NCBI GenBank assembly: GCA_008923285.1
Contig: WBSG01000003.1
Span: forward strand, 219,384 to 283,383
DNA length: 64,000 nucleotides
From: Betaproteobacteria bacterium SCN2
GTDB taxonomy: Bacteria; Pseudomonadota; Gammaproteobacteria; Burkholderiales; Thiobacillaceae
Reading direction: 5' to 3'
Part shown: piece after piece, positions 10,323-19,515 of the stretch
Position numbering within the stretch: the stretch's first letter is position 1
Layout of the letters: each line of letters begins with the position of its first letter
The notes under the pieces: generated by a model
What the model saw: the letters and a program-made list of their open reading frames with translations, nothing else
Told to the model about the DNA's origin: nothing
Database searches by the model: none
Translations under genes and position numbers: made by a program

Positions 10323-11291
10323 TTATTCGCCCGGCGCGGCTTCCACCAGTTCGCGCAGGTCAAGACTGAATCCGGTCGCGGGGCGCGCACGGCCGAAGGC
10401 CTTGCCGGCCTCGTCGTAGCGGCCGCCCAGGGCGATGGCGCGGCTGTGGCCGCCAGTGTAGGCAGCAAACACCACACCGCTGTGATAGCCGTAGCCGCGC
10501 AGTTCCGCAAAATCCAGTGCAAGCTCGATGCCTCGCCCCTGCAGGGATTCGATCAGATGCGCGAGCGTATCCAGCGCAGCGCGGATGCGCGCATCGTCCG
10601 GCAGGGTCGCGCGCGCCGCCTGCAGGGTTTCGGCCCCACCGTAAAGCCGGGTGAGAGCCACCAGCGCCTTGCCGATACCCGTATCCAGTCCTGCGCACAG
10701 CGCAGCGACTTCGTCTGCAGCCTTGGACTGCAATGCCTTGAACAGGGCGTCTTCCAATTCGGCCGAAAGCCCGGCCTGCTCGACCAGCGCGCGATAGATA
10801 CCGACATGGCCGACATCGAGCTGAATATTCCTGAGGCCGGCCGCCTGCAGCGCATCCAGCATCAGGCTGAGGATTTCCAGGTCGCCCTCCACGCCGGCAA
10901 CCCCGTAGAGCTCGGCGCCGAGCTGCATCGGCTCGCGCGAACGATACACGCCGTCGGGCACGGTGTGCAGCACGCTGCCGGCATAGCACAGGCGGTTGAC
11001 GGGATTGTGGCCGAGCAGATGCGCGTCGATGCGCGCAGCCTGCGGGGTCATGTCGGCACGCACGCCCATCATGCGGCCGGAAAGCTGGTCGACCAGCTTG
11101 AAGGTCTTGAGATCGAGGTCGGTGCCGGCACCGGTGAGCAGCGAATCGACATACTCGATGAGCGGCGGCACCACCAGTTCATAGCCACGGCCGCGGAACA
11201 GGTCGAGCATGGCGCGGCGCACGCCCTCCAGCCTCCAGGCCTTGGGGGGCAGCACGTCTTCGATATTTTCGGGAAGCAGCCAGGCGCGCAT
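10323..11291 (-). CDS. hisZ: ATP phosphoribosyltransferase regulatory subunit
   Basis: A HisRS-like paralogue without tRNA-charging activity that pairs with short HisG in the first step of histidine synthesis. The N-terminus (LPENIEDVLPPKAWRLE) and class II motifs (ADMTPQAARIDAHLL; ATGFSLDLREL) are clear. At 322 aa it is shorter than the roughly 380 aa I expect in betaproteobacteria; it stops shortly after the last catalytic-core motif and lacks the usual C-terminal extension. Shorter HisZ proteins are known in Firmicutes, so this may still be functional. It starts four bases after the DUF2065 gene. Confidence 0.9.
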   Translation of the reverse strand: MRAWLLPENIEDVLPPKAWRLEGVRRAMLDLFRGRGYELVVPPLIEYVDSLLTGAGTDLDLKTFKLVDQLSGRMMGVRADMTPQAARIDAHLLGHNPVNRLCYAGSVLHTVPDGVYRSREPMQLGAELYGVAGVEGDLEILSLMLDALQAAGLRNIQLDVGHVGIYRALVEQAGLSAELEDALFKALQSKAADEVAALCAGLDTGIGKALVALTRLYGGAETLQAARATLPDDARIRAALDTLAHLIESLQGRGIELALDFAELRGYGYHSGVVFAAYTGGHSRAIALGGRYDEAGKAFGRARPATGFSLDLRELVEAAPGE

Positions 11292-11295
11292 GAGC

Positions 11296-11484
11296 TTATT
11301 TTGCGAACAACATGAACATCAGCCCCGCCAGCATGGAAATCGCGCCGATGAAGCGCAACTGGCCGTCGCGCATTTCGATCGCCCGGCGAAATGCCTCGCG
11401 CCACATCGCCGGGGCGGCAAACGGCATCAGGCCTTCAAGTATCAGCATGAGCCCGAAGGCCATGGCCAGTTCGCCGAATCCCAA
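11296..11484 (-). CDS. DUF2065 family small membrane protein (YjeT-like)
   Basis: 62 aa with two hydrophobic helices (about residues 4-24 and 42-60) separated by a basic loop (WREAFRRAIEMRDGQLR), the DUF2065/YjeT pattern. It starts directly after the hflC stop, as in many proteobacteria where this gene sits between hflC and purA or hisZ. Conserved position suggests a link to the HflKC membrane complex, but its function is unknown. Confidence 0.85.
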   Translation of the reverse strand: MGFGELAMAFGLMLILEGLMPFAAPAMWREAFRRAIEMRDGQLRFIGAISMLAGLMFMLFAK

Positions 11485-12363
11485 TTAGTTGCCCCCGGCA
11501 GCGCGCGGGTTCTTCATGTATTTGAAGAAATCCGAACTGGGGTCGAGCACCATGAGGTCGCCCTTGTTGGCGAAGCTCTCGCGATAGGCCTGCATGGAGC
11601 GATAGAACGCGTAGAACTCGGGATTCCGGCCATAGGCGGCGGCGTAGATGGCACTGGCCTTGGCATCGCCCTCGCCCTTGATACGCTCGGCATCACGATA
11701 GGCTTCGGCCACGATGATGGCCTTCTGCCGGTCGGCATCGGCGCGGATCTTTTCCGCCTCGGCTGCACCGGTCGCACGCGAATCGTTGGCATCGCGCTTG
11801 CGCTCGGCTTCCATGCGCCCGTAAACCGACTGACTGACGTCGTCCGACAGATCGACGCGCTTGAGGCGAACGTCCACCACCTGAACGCCGATCTTGCGCG
11901 CGTCCTGGTCCGCCTTGAGCTGGATCAGCCTCATGATCTGGTCGCGTTCGCCCGACACCACATCGTGTACGGTGCGCTTGCCGAACTCGGCGCGCAGGCC
12001 GTCGTTGACGGTCTGGCGCAGCCGGGTGGCGGCACGTTCCTCGTCACCGCCCACGGCGACATAGAACTGGTTGGCATCGATCACGCGCCACTTGATGAAG
12101 GAATCGACCAGCACGTTCTTCTTCTCGGCGGTGAGGAAGCTCTCGGCCTGCCTGGCATCGGAGGTAAGAATGCGCGTATCGAAGTAGAGCACATTCTGCA
12201 CCAGCGGCAGCTTGAACTTGAGTCCCGGTTCCTTGTGCACCTCGACTACCTCACCGAACTGGCGCACCAGTGCGGTCTGCCGCTGGTCCACCGTGAAGAT
12301 CACGGAGTTGAGCAGCATGAGCCCGATCAGGGCGCCGATTGCGATGGCTGCGACGCGATTCAT
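11485..12363 (-). CDS. hflC: FtsH protease modulator HflC
   Basis: 292 aa, SPFH/prohibitin family. It has an N-terminal membrane anchor (about residues 4-25), a periplasmic SPFH domain starting FTVDQRQTALVRQFGE, and a charged helical region (SRATGAAEAEKIRADADRQK). With HflK it forms a large cage around FtsH that limits degradation of membrane proteins. Its ATG overlaps the hflK stop by four bases, so translation is probably coupled to give equal subunits. Confidence 0.97.
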   Translation of the reverse strand: MNRVAAIAIGALIGLMLLNSVIFTVDQRQTALVRQFGEVVEVHKEPGLKFKLPLVQNVLYFDTRILTSDARQAESFLTAEKKNVLVDSFIKWRVIDANQFYVAVGGDEERAATRLRQTVNDGLRAEFGKRTVHDVVSGERDQIMRLIQLKADQDARKIGVQVVDVRLKRVDLSDDVSQSVYGRMEAERKRDANDSRATGAAEAEKIRADADRQKAIIVAEAYRDAERIKGEGDAKASAIYAAAYGRNPEFYAFYRSMQAYRESFANKGDLMVLDPSSDFFKYMKNPRAAGGN

Positions 12364-13562
12364 GGCCGATCTCCCCGTTCACGTCCCAGCAGTTCGCGTC
12401 CGCCGCCAAGGGTGGCGGGGCCGCCCGCCGGCGCAGCGGAAGTCGACGGCTGGCGCAGCGCATCAGGTGCGCTGGCATAGGGCTGGGTGGCAATTTGTTG
12501 CAGTTTGTCCAAAGGCAGGTAGAGCAGGCTGCCGTTGCCCTTTTGGTCGACAATGACCTTGGAGCTGCTGTTCAGCACCTGCTGCATGGTGTCGAGATAG
12601 AGGCGCTGGCGAGTTACCGCCGGGGCCTTCTGGTATTCCGCCAGGACCTGGGCAAAACGCGCGGCCTCACCCTCGGCATTGGCGATCACCTTCTGCTTGT
12701 AGCCTTCGGCTTCTTCCATCAGGCGCGCTGCCTGGCCGCGGGCGCGAGGCACCACGTCATTGGCGTAGGCCTGAGCTTCATTCTTCAGCCGGTCGCGGTC
12801 CTGGTTGGCCTTCTGCACGTCCTCGAAGGCTGCCAGCACCTGCTCCGGGGCCTGCACGTTCTGCAACGTGATCTGGCTGATGTTGATGCCGGTTTTGTAG
12901 CGATCCAGCACTTCCTGCATGAGCTGCTTGGCACGCGCCGCGATCTCGGTACGGCCCACGTTCAGCACGAAATCCATCTTGCTCTTGCCGACCACCTCGC
13001 GCATCGCGGTTTCCGCCGCCTGGCGCACGACGTCATCGCCGTCGATGACATTCTCGTAGCGGTTGATGAAAACGAAATCCTCGGCACTCTTGAGGTTGTA
13101 CTGCACGGCGAACTGCAGGTCGACGATGTTCTCGTCGTCGGTCAGCATCAGCGACTCCTGCAGGTTCTTGGATTTTCCGCGATAGCCGACTTCGATGGTA
13201 CGCACGCTTTCCACGTTCACCACGCGATGGGCTTCGATCGGCCAGGGCATGCGTAGATGCGCGCCCGGGCCGGTGGTGACCGTGTACTGGCCGAAACGCT
13301 GCTCCACGCCCCTGCTGCCCGCATCGACTATATAGAAGCCGGTCGCAATCCAGACCAGAAAAGCCACGCCGATCAGCAGCCCGACCAGTCGCGGGGACGG
13401 CGCCGCCCCAGGTTCCGACGGACCGGATTCGCCGCCACCCTTGCCGCCGCCCTTGCCACCGAACATGCCGTTCAGGCGCTGATTCAGGCGCTGCCACAGC
13501 TCGTCGAGGTCAGGCGGACCCGAGTTGTCTTTATTGCCCCACTGGGGATCGTTCCAGGCCAT
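12360..13562 (-). CDS. hflK: FtsH protease modulator HflK
   Basis: 400 aa, SPFH family. The N-terminus starts MAWNDPQWGNKDNSGPPDLD and has the Gly-rich cytoplasmic stretch typical of HflK (FGGKGGGKGGGESG). One membrane helix (about residues 68-88) precedes the SPFH domain (VDAGSRGVEQRFGQY), followed by a long helix and a Pro/Ala-rich tail. Partner of HflC, encoded immediately downstream with an ATGA overlap. Confidence 0.97.
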   Translation of the reverse strand: MAWNDPQWGNKDNSGPPDLDELWQRLNQRLNGMFGGKGGGKGGGESGPSEPGAAPSPRLVGLLIGVAFLVWIATGFYIVDAGSRGVEQRFGQYTVTTGPGAHLRMPWPIEAHRVVNVESVRTIEVGYRGKSKNLQESLMLTDDENIVDLQFAVQYNLKSAEDFVFINRYENVIDGDDVVRQAAETAMREVVGKSKMDFVLNVGRTEIAARAKQLMQEVLDRYKTGINISQITLQNVQAPEQVLAAFEDVQKANQDRDRLKNEAQAYANDVVPRARGQAARLMEEAEGYKQKVIANAEGEAARFAQVLAEYQKAPAVTRQRLYLDTMQQVLNSSSKVIVDQKGNGSLLYLPLDKLQQIATQPYASAPDALRQPSTSAAPAGGPATLGGGRELLGRERGDRP

Positions 13563-13585
13563 GATGTTTATGCAATCTTGTGGTT

Positions 13586-14731
13586 TCAGAGCGTCAGGCT
13601 GATCTGATCAGCGCGACCGGAATCCTTGCCGCCTTCTGGCTGCTCCATCATCAAAAAATCCGCCAGCGCGCGCCTCAGTTCATCGAGGCCCGCGCCGTTT
13701 CTGGCGGAAACGCGAACGGCTTGGAGTTTACCATATTCGTCCTTCTCGATTCCCGGCGCCGCGCCGGTCGCATCGATCTTGTTGTAGACCAGCAGTTGCG
13801 GCACGTCGCCGGCGCCGATCTCGGCCAGGACCTTGTCCACCTCGTGCATCTGGCGATCGCGGCCGGGGCTGGCGCTGTCCACCACGTGCAGCAGCAGGTC
13901 GGCCTCCGCAGTTGCCTCAAGCGTGGCACGGAAAGCGGCGATCAGGCTGTGCGGCAGATCGCTGATGAACCCCACCGTGTCGGAAATGATCACTTCGCCC
14001 ACGCCCGGCAGGTAAAGCTTGCGGCTGGTCGTGTCCAGGGTGGCAAAGAGCTGGTCGGCGGCATACGTGCCGGCACGGGTCAACGCATTGAACAGCGTGG
14101 ACTTGCCGGCGTTGGTGTAGCCGACCAGGGCCAGGGTCCTGACCCGGTTGCGGCTGCGGGCGCGGCGCTGGGTCTGTCTTTGCCGGGAAAGTTTCCCCAG
14201 GCGGGTTTTCAGCATCTTGACGCGATCGCCCAGCAGTCGGCGGTCGGTTTCGAGCTGGGTTTCGCCTGGGCCGCGCAAGCCGATGCCGCCCTTTTGCCGC
14301 TCCAGGTGGGTCCAGCCCCGCACCAGGCGGGTGGAAAGATGCTGCAACTGGGCAAGTTCCACCTGCAGCTTGCCCTCGGCGCTCTTGGCCCTGCTGGCGA
14401 AGATGTCAAGGATCAGGGTCACGCGGTCAACCACACGGCACTGCAGGTGGCGCTCCAGGTTGCGCTCCTGGGCGGGCGACAGTTCGTGATTGAACAGCAC
14501 GACATCGGCGCCGTGCTCTGCTGCTGCGGCGGCAATCTCGTCGGCCTTGCCGCTGCCGGCAAAAAAGCGCGGATCGGGCCGACCGCGCCGGCCCTTGATC
14601 AATCCGACGACATCCAGCCCGGCCGATTCGGCCAGGCGCTGGAATTCCTCGGTGCTTTCTGCGTATTCCGGGGTGTCGAAATCGAGGGAGACAAGCAGCG
14701 CGCGTTCGCCGCCCGTGGGACGTTCAAACAG
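13586..14731 (-). CDS. hflX: GTPase HflX, apparently with a CTG start
   Basis: Ribosome-associated GTPase that splits stalled ribosomes under stress. The G domain shows GYTNAGKSTLFNALTRA, DTVGFISDLPHSLI and NKID. The N-terminal HflX domain is also clear, but its first 43 residues (LFERPTGGERALLVSLDF...) lie upstream of the first conventional start (TTG 14602). That stretch is in frame, matches the family N-terminus (normally MFERP...), and begins with CTG at 14731-14729, 19 bases after the hfq stop; an in-frame TAA lies just upstream. Starting at CTG gives 381 aa, a normal length. Either CTG is used or an ATG has been lost or misread. Confidence 0.9.
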   Translation of the reverse strand: MFERPTGGERALLVSLDFDTPEYAESTEEFQRLAESAGLDVVGLIKGRRGRPDPRFFAGSGKADEIAAAAAEHGADVVLFNHELSPAQERNLERHLQCRVVDRVTLILDIFASRAKSAEGKLQVELAQLQHLSTRLVRGWTHLERQKGGIGLRGPGETQLETDRRLLGDRVKMLKTRLGKLSRQRQTQRRARSRNRVRTLALVGYTNAGKSTLFNALTRAGTYAADQLFATLDTTSRKLYLPGVGEVIISDTVGFISDLPHSLIAAFRATLEATAEADLLLHVVDSASPGRDRQMHEVDKVLAEIGAGDVPQLLVYNKIDATGAAPGIEKDEYGKLQAVRVSARNGAGLDELRRALADFLMMEQPEGGKDSGRADQISLTL

Positions 14732-14750
14732 AGTAGGTTACCGATAAAAG

Positions 14751-14990
14751 CTAGGAATTTTCGTCCTCGCCGCCCTGCCAGTTGATGGCGCGCGACGGCA
14801 CCACCGTCGAGATGGCGTGTTTGTAGACCATCTGGGTGACTGAGTTCTTGAGCAGGACCACGTACTGGTCGAATGCATCGACTTGCCCTTGCAACTTGAT
14901 GCCGTTCACCAGATAGATGGAAACGGGCACGTGCTCCTTGCGCAATGCATTCAGAAACGGATCTTGAAGAAGTTGTGGTTTGCCGGCCAT
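14751..14990 (-). CDS. hfq: RNA chaperone Hfq
   Basis: 79 aa. The Sm1 ([25 protein letters not shown], shown only as the start [12 protein letters not shown]) and Sm2 ([12 protein letters not shown]) motifs are complete, including the YKHAI signature. It forms a hexameric ring that pairs small RNAs with mRNAs. RBS CAGGAGAG precedes the ATG. First gene of the hfq-to-purA run; no der gene lies directly upstream because three other genes intervene. Confidence 0.98.
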   Translation of the reverse strand: MAGKPQLLQDPFLNALRKEHVPVSIYLVNGIKLQGQVDAFDQYVVLLKNSVTQMVYKHAISTVVPSRAINWQGGEDENS

Positions 14991-15131
14991 TTAGGCTCTC
15001 CTGTTGTTGTCTCTTGTGTTATTGGGTTGGCCAGCGATTTTTCAAGGGTTCTTCCGGCCAAGTCATCCAATTCTAGTCGAAAGCATGAAAAGCGGAATCA
15101 CTTTGTTTTTCCGGGAAAAAAGCCGCAGGCA

Positions 15132-16973
15132 CTAGCCAGAAACAGACGCCCTGAGCAACTCGGGGTAGCCGAAATGGTAGCCCTGGGCCCAGTCGACGCC
15201 GACATCCTGCAGCCGGCGCGCAGTGTCTTCGTCCTCCACCCCCTCGGCGATGGTGATGATGCCCTGATTGCGGGAGAAATCGACCAGCGACCTGATCAGA
15301 TTGAGCGCCTTGTTGTTGTGCTGGATGTTCTGGATCATCCAGCCCTCGATCTTGAGGAAGCTGATCGGCAGGCGCGACAAATACAGGAAGGAGGAATAGC
15401 CGCTGCCGAAATCGTCCAGTGCCAGCCTGAAGCCGAAATCGAGCAGGTATTTGAGATCCTGCTCCAGCGTGTCCAGATTCATGATGGCCTGGCGCTCGGT
15501 AATCTCGAACACGATGGGCTTGACCGGGCCCATCTCCACGCCGCAGCTTTGGCAATACCCCTGCGCGCGCTCCAGCAGCTTTTCGACCAGGTCGCGCCTG
15601 GCCAGGAACTGCGGCGACAGGTTGATGAAATGCGAAAAGCACGGGCTCAGCCTGCCTGCCGCAAGATTCTGCGCACAGCGCCCCATGGTCAGGGCGGCGA
15701 CGATGCTGTCGATGTCGGCCATCAGGTTCAGGCCTTCGGCGGCATCGATGAAGCTTGCCGCGGCAAGTACCTCCCCTGTGGGTGTCTGCAGCCTGGCCAG
15801 GGCTTCGTCGGCCACGATCTCGCGCCGCGACAGGTCGACTATCGGCTGGTACGCCGCCAGGATGCGATCTTCGCTCGCCGCGGCTTTCAGCAGCGAGGCC
15901 ATCTGCAGCATGCCGAGACCATGCTTGCTGCTGACGATGCGGTCGCGGCCGCGCGATTTGGCCTCGTACAGATTGCTGTCCAGGTTGGCGAGCAGCGTGT
16001 CCTGGGTGCCCTTTTCCAGATCGAACTGGCCGAGCCCCACGCTCAGGGTCAAATGAATGGCGCCGACCGAGGTATCGAAGGCCTCATGCTGAAGGGTTGC
16101 GCGCAGTCGTTCGAACACGGCCTCGGCCTGCGCAACATCAGCCGTATGCAGACAAACCAGGAACTCCTCTCCCCCCCAGCGGGCGACCCAGTCCTCCTTG
16201 CGCAGATGGTCGACGAATACCCTGGCAAAACTGGCCAGTGTTTCGTCGCCGACGCGGTGTCCGTAGCGATCGTTGATCAACTTGAAATGATCAAGGTCGA
16301 CCAATCCAAGCACGAAGGTCTGGCCATGCCGCCGGGCACGGGAAATTTCCTCGCGCAACCTCGCCTCCGCGGCACGGCGGTTGGGCAGGCCGGTCATCTC
16401 GTCGGTCAACGCCAGCCTTTCCAGCCTGGCGTTCTGCATGGCCTGCTTTTGCAGCAGGCCGATCCAGCTGGCGACCAGTTCGATGAAGGCGAGGTCTTCC
16501 TGCTTGAGCGAAGCTCGATGTGCGGTTACGCCGGCAAAGGAGAGCACACCCCATAGCCGGCCGTCGATCAGGATCGGCGTGCCCACGTAAGTCTGCAGAT
16601 TGAGTCGGGAGACGACCGACAAGCCGCTCAACGCCGGATCGGCGGCGAGGTCAGGCTGAAAAACCGTCGCCCGTCGGTCGACCACGTTCTGGCAAGGGGT
16701 GGCGGCGAGCGCCATTTCCATGCCCTCGGCAAACCGTTCCGCTGCATCGCACACATGCCTGACGCGGTACAGGTCGCCAGCGACTTCGCCGACCAGTGCA
16801 AGATCGAGGTCGAGGGCCCGGCAGGCTTCGGCAAGAATCGCCGCTACCCGCGTCGCATCATTGGGATAATGCCGGGTAGCGAGCTTCCAGAGTATGTAAA
16901 GCCGCTCCGGATTGACGCGGCTTTTGCCCGTTTCAGGAAAATCGGCGGCATCCGGGTTGGCAGACACATTCAT
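15132..16973 (-). CDS. GAF-GGDEF-EAL cyclic-di-GMP protein
   Basis: About 613 aa from the preferred ATG at 16973; an upstream ATG at 17003 would add ten residues. An N-terminal GAF domain (about residues 30-180, RVAAILAEACRALDLD... to SFAGVTAHR) is followed by a GGDEF domain with an intact GGEEF active site (about residue 265) and an EAL domain with EALARL (about residue 387), FEITERQAI and DDFGSGYSSF. Both motifs look competent, so it may make and degrade c-di-GMP in response to a small ligand bound by GAF. There is no membrane segment, so it is cytoplasmic. It is downstream of galT on the same strand. Confidence 0.93.
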   Translation of the reverse strand: MNVSANPDAADFPETGKSRVNPERLYILWKLATRHYPNDATRVAAILAEACRALDLDLALVGEVAGDLYRVRHVCDAAERFAEGMEMALAATPCQNVVDRRATVFQPDLAADPALSGLSVVSRLNLQTYVGTPILIDGRLWGVLSFAGVTAHRASLKQEDLAFIELVASWIGLLQKQAMQNARLERLALTDEMTGLPNRRAAEARLREEISRARRHGQTFVLGLVDLDHFKLINDRYGHRVGDETLASFARVFVDHLRKEDWVARWGGEEFLVCLHTADVAQAEAVFERLRATLQHEAFDTSVGAIHLTLSVGLGQFDLEKGTQDTLLANLDSNLYEAKSRGRDRIVSSKHGLGMLQMASLLKAAASEDRILAAYQPIVDLSRREIVADEALARLQTPTGEVLAAASFIDAAEGLNLMADIDSIVAALTMGRCAQNLAAGRLSPCFSHFINLSPQFLARRDLVEKLLERAQGYCQSCGVEMGPVKPIVFEITERQAIMNLDTLEQDLKYLLDFGFRLALDDFGSGYSSFLYLSRLPISFLKIEGWMIQNIQHNNKALNLIRSLVDFSRNQGIITIAEGVEDEDTARRLQDVGVDWAQGYHFGYPELLRASVSG

Positions 16974-17039
16974 GACCGGCAGGCTCCTTATCACAGCGCA
17001 CACTTTCTGGATAATACAGCCTTGCTGGAAAAGCCAGCA

Positions 17040-18122
17040 CTAACCCTCCAGCACCACTTCACGCAGCTTGCGAGCGGCGATTTCGGGGCTGATGGTGTTG
17101 ACGAACAGGCCGGAACCCAGTTCGAAACCGGTCGGGATGGAAGTGCGCGGACAGATTTCCAGGTGCCAGTGATAGCTGGCCGCATGCGTGCCGGCATCCT
17201 CGCCATGCGGCACCGAGTGCAAAAAGAAGTTGTACTGCGCGCCACCGATGACGGCGTCGAGACGCGACATGGTACGGCGCATGATGCGGGCAAGGTCGGG
17301 CAGCCAGTCGTCGGGCGTATCGAGAAATTCGGCGGAGTGCACCAGCGGCAGGATGTGCACCTCCCACTCGAAGCGGCTGGCGAAAGGCTTGATGGCGATG
17401 AAGTGTTCGCCGCGCTCGATGACGTACTGACCGACGTCGACCTTGCGGCGGATCTCGCCGGAGGCGCGATCGTAGATGGTGGCCTCGAAGGTGAGCGCCT
17501 CGTCCACCAGCGCGCAGAAAATGCAGCGGTGGTGCTTGTGGTAATACTCCGCGCTGTTCCTCACTTCGGCCTCGACGTTGACCGGCACCACCGGCATGGC
17601 GATGATCTGGCTGTGGGTGTGCGGAATGGAAGCGCCGGCGGCAGGGCCGAAATTCTTGAACACCAGCACGTATTTCAGGCGCGGGTCGGATTCGTACAGT
17701 TCGCCCATGCGACGGCGGTAGGCGCGGAACATCTTCTCGATGTGCGTCTCGCTCATCTCCTGCACGGCGGCGCCGTGGTCGGGATGGTCGACGAATACCT
17801 CGTGGCGCCCGTAGCCATCGATGGTCTGCTGCAGGCCAAAGGTGAAATTGGCGTTCTCGCGGTCGTCGCCCAGCACCGGATAGAGGTTGGGCACCAGGCG
17901 CAGCGCCCAGTTGCCGTCTTCGGCCTCGACGCGGAAGATTTCCGGCGGGGTCTTGTCCTCGTTGCCGCGGCAGAACGGGCAGGTTTCGACATGCTTGCGC
18001 GTATCGCGCGGGGCCAGGTCCTCGGCTTTCTTGGGGCGCATGGAGCGCGCAGTGGCGACCAGTACCGACTCGGTCGGCACGATGGGGTTGAGACGAATTT
18101 CGCGAATTTCCTGCTCACTCAT
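17040..18122 (-). CDS. galT: Galactose-1-phosphate uridylyltransferase
   Basis: 360 aa from ATG 18122; the frame is open further upstream but that part has no family resemblance and crosses the divergent gene. N-terminus EIRLNPIVPTESVLVATARS, zinc/structural cysteines in CPFCRGNEDKTPPE, and the nucleotidyl-transfer HIT-type motif PHTHSQIIAMP containing HxHxQ. GalT exchanges UMP between UDP-glucose and galactose-1-phosphate; in this branch of the family close relatives may use other sugar phosphates. No other Leloir gene is nearby. It is divergent from the PhoD-like gene and 66 bases upstream of the GGDEF/EAL gene. Confidence 0.9.
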   Translation of the reverse strand: MSEQEIREIRLNPIVPTESVLVATARSMRPKKAEDLAPRDTRKHVETCPFCRGNEDKTPPEIFRVEAEDGNWALRLVPNLYPVLGDDRENANFTFGLQQTIDGYGRHEVFVDHPDHGAAVQEMSETHIEKMFRAYRRRMGELYESDPRLKYVLVFKNFGPAAGASIPHTHSQIIAMPVVPVNVEAEVRNSAEYYHKHHRCIFCALVDEALTFEATIYDRASGEIRRKVDVGQYVIERGEHFIAIKPFASRFEWEVHILPLVHSAEFLDTPDDWLPDLARIMRRTMSRLDAVIGGAQYNFFLHSVPHGEDAGTHAASYHWHLEICPRTSIPTGFELGSGLFVNTISPEIAARKLREVVLEG

Positions 18123-18191
18123 GACTGCATCCTGAAGACTGATTTTTGAGAGCATAATCAGCCTGCGCCGATGACGGATGAGAATCTTTTT

Positions 18192-19508
18192 ATGCGCCTG
18201 TTTCTCCTGTTTATTGCCATCGTCTTCAGTCTGCCGCTCCACGCCGGGCCAACGGCTGGTCCCATGCTGGGGCCGGTCGCCCGGCATACGGCGACGATCT
18301 GGGTGCAGGGCGACCGGCCGGCGACGGTCGCGCTCGAAGTGGCGCCGGAAAATCCGGCGCAGCCCGCCTGGACGACGGCATCCGCGAGCCTTGCCGCGGC
18401 AGACGACTTCACCGCCCGCTTCGATCTTTCCGGGCTGGCGGCAGGCACCGCCTACCGCTACCGGCTGGTCTGGAATGGCACCGTGCTGGATGCAAGCCAT
18501 GGATTCACGACCCGAGCCAGGCAGGCCGGCGATTTCAAGCTTTACCTTGGTTCCTGCGCCCACCTGCATGACCCGGAAGTCGATTTCGGCAAGGCCTGGA
18601 GCGGCAGCTACGAAATTTACGACCGCATTGCCGCCGATGCCGATGCCGACGCTGACACGCAGGCCAATCTCATGCTCTGGCTGGGCGACAACATTTACCT
18701 GCGTGCGAACGATTACGAAAGTCCGGCCGGCATGGCGCGTCGCTACCAGAAGGTGCGCAGCCATCCCGCCCTGCAGAAACTGCTGCCGGCATTGCCGCAC
18801 TATGCGATCTGGGACGACCACGACTACGGACCCAACGACCACAACCGGAGTTTCGTCTTCAAGCAGGCCAGCCTCGACCTGTTCCGCCGCTACTGGCCCA
18901 ATCCGGGCGCCGGGCTGCCCGGCGCCCCTGGCATCTTCACGGCGTTTTCCGTCGCGGATGCCGATTTCTTCCTGCTCGATGGTCGCTGGTATCGCGACAG
19001 CGACCGCGAACAGTCCTCCGCCGGCAAGGCCCTGTTCGGGCCCGAGCAGATGCGCTGGCTGAAAAACGCGCTGCTGGCCTCACGCGCGCGCTTCAAGTTC
19101 ATCGCCGCCGGCAGCCAGTTCCTCAATGACCTGTCGCGCTTCGAGGGCTGGCACAACTTCCGGGAAGAGCGCACGGCATTTCTCGACTGGCTCAAGGCCA
19201 ACAAGGTCAACGGCGTGATTTTCCTGTCCGGCGACCGCCACCACACCGAACTGCTGCGGCTGGATCGCGAGGACAACTACCCGCTCTACGAACTCACCTG
19301 CTCGCCGCTCAGTTCCGGCCTGCATCCTGTCCAGCCTGCCGAGGCCGCGAATCCCGCGCGCGTGCCCGGCACGCTGGTCAGCGCGCACAACTACTGCACG
19401 CTTGCAGCCGAAGGCAGCGGCAACGCGCGCAGCCTGGTGATGCAAAGCCGCGATGCCGCAGGCAGGGTATTGTGGGAAGCGCGCCTGGAAGCAGGCGCGC
19501 TCAAGTGA
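18192..19508 (+). CDS. PhoD-like alkaline phosphatase family protein, secreted
   Basis: 438 aa from ATG 18192; an in-frame ATG seven codons upstream would spoil the signal peptide (RLFLLFIAIVFSLPLHA). A short fibronectin-like N-terminal domain (TAGPMLGPVARHTATIWVQG) precedes the metallophosphatase core: LGSCAHLHD, WLGDNIYLR, IWDDHDYGPNDHN and FLSGDRHHTELL, the usual metal-binding set of PhoD-like enzymes. It probably hydrolyses phosphodiesters or monoesters in the periplasm or outside. It is convergent with der, with only seven bases between them. Confidence 0.9.
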   Translation: MRLFLLFIAIVFSLPLHAGPTAGPMLGPVARHTATIWVQGDRPATVALEVAPENPAQPAWTTASASLAAADDFTARFDLSGLAAGTAYRYRLVWNGTVLDASHGFTTRARQAGDFKLYLGSCAHLHDPEVDFGKAWSGSYEIYDRIAADADADADTQANLMLWLGDNIYLRANDYESPAGMARRYQKVRSHPALQKLLPALPHYAIWDDHDYGPNDHNRSFVFKQASLDLFRRYWPNPGAGLPGAPGIFTAFSVADADFFLLDGRWYRDSDREQSSAGKALFGPEQMRWLKNALLASRARFKFIAAGSQFLNDLSRFEGWHNFREERTAFLDWLKANKVNGVIFLSGDRHHTELLRLDREDNYPLYELTCSPLSSGLHPVQPAEAANPARVPGTLVSAHNYCTLAAEGSGNARSLVMQSRDAAGRVLWEARLEAGALK

Positions 19509-19515
19509 GACGCGC

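Noticed and set aside
18123..18842. 240-residue extension upstream of galT
   Set aside because: It lies antisense to the PhoD-like gene and has no resemblance to galT; ATG 18122 fits the family.
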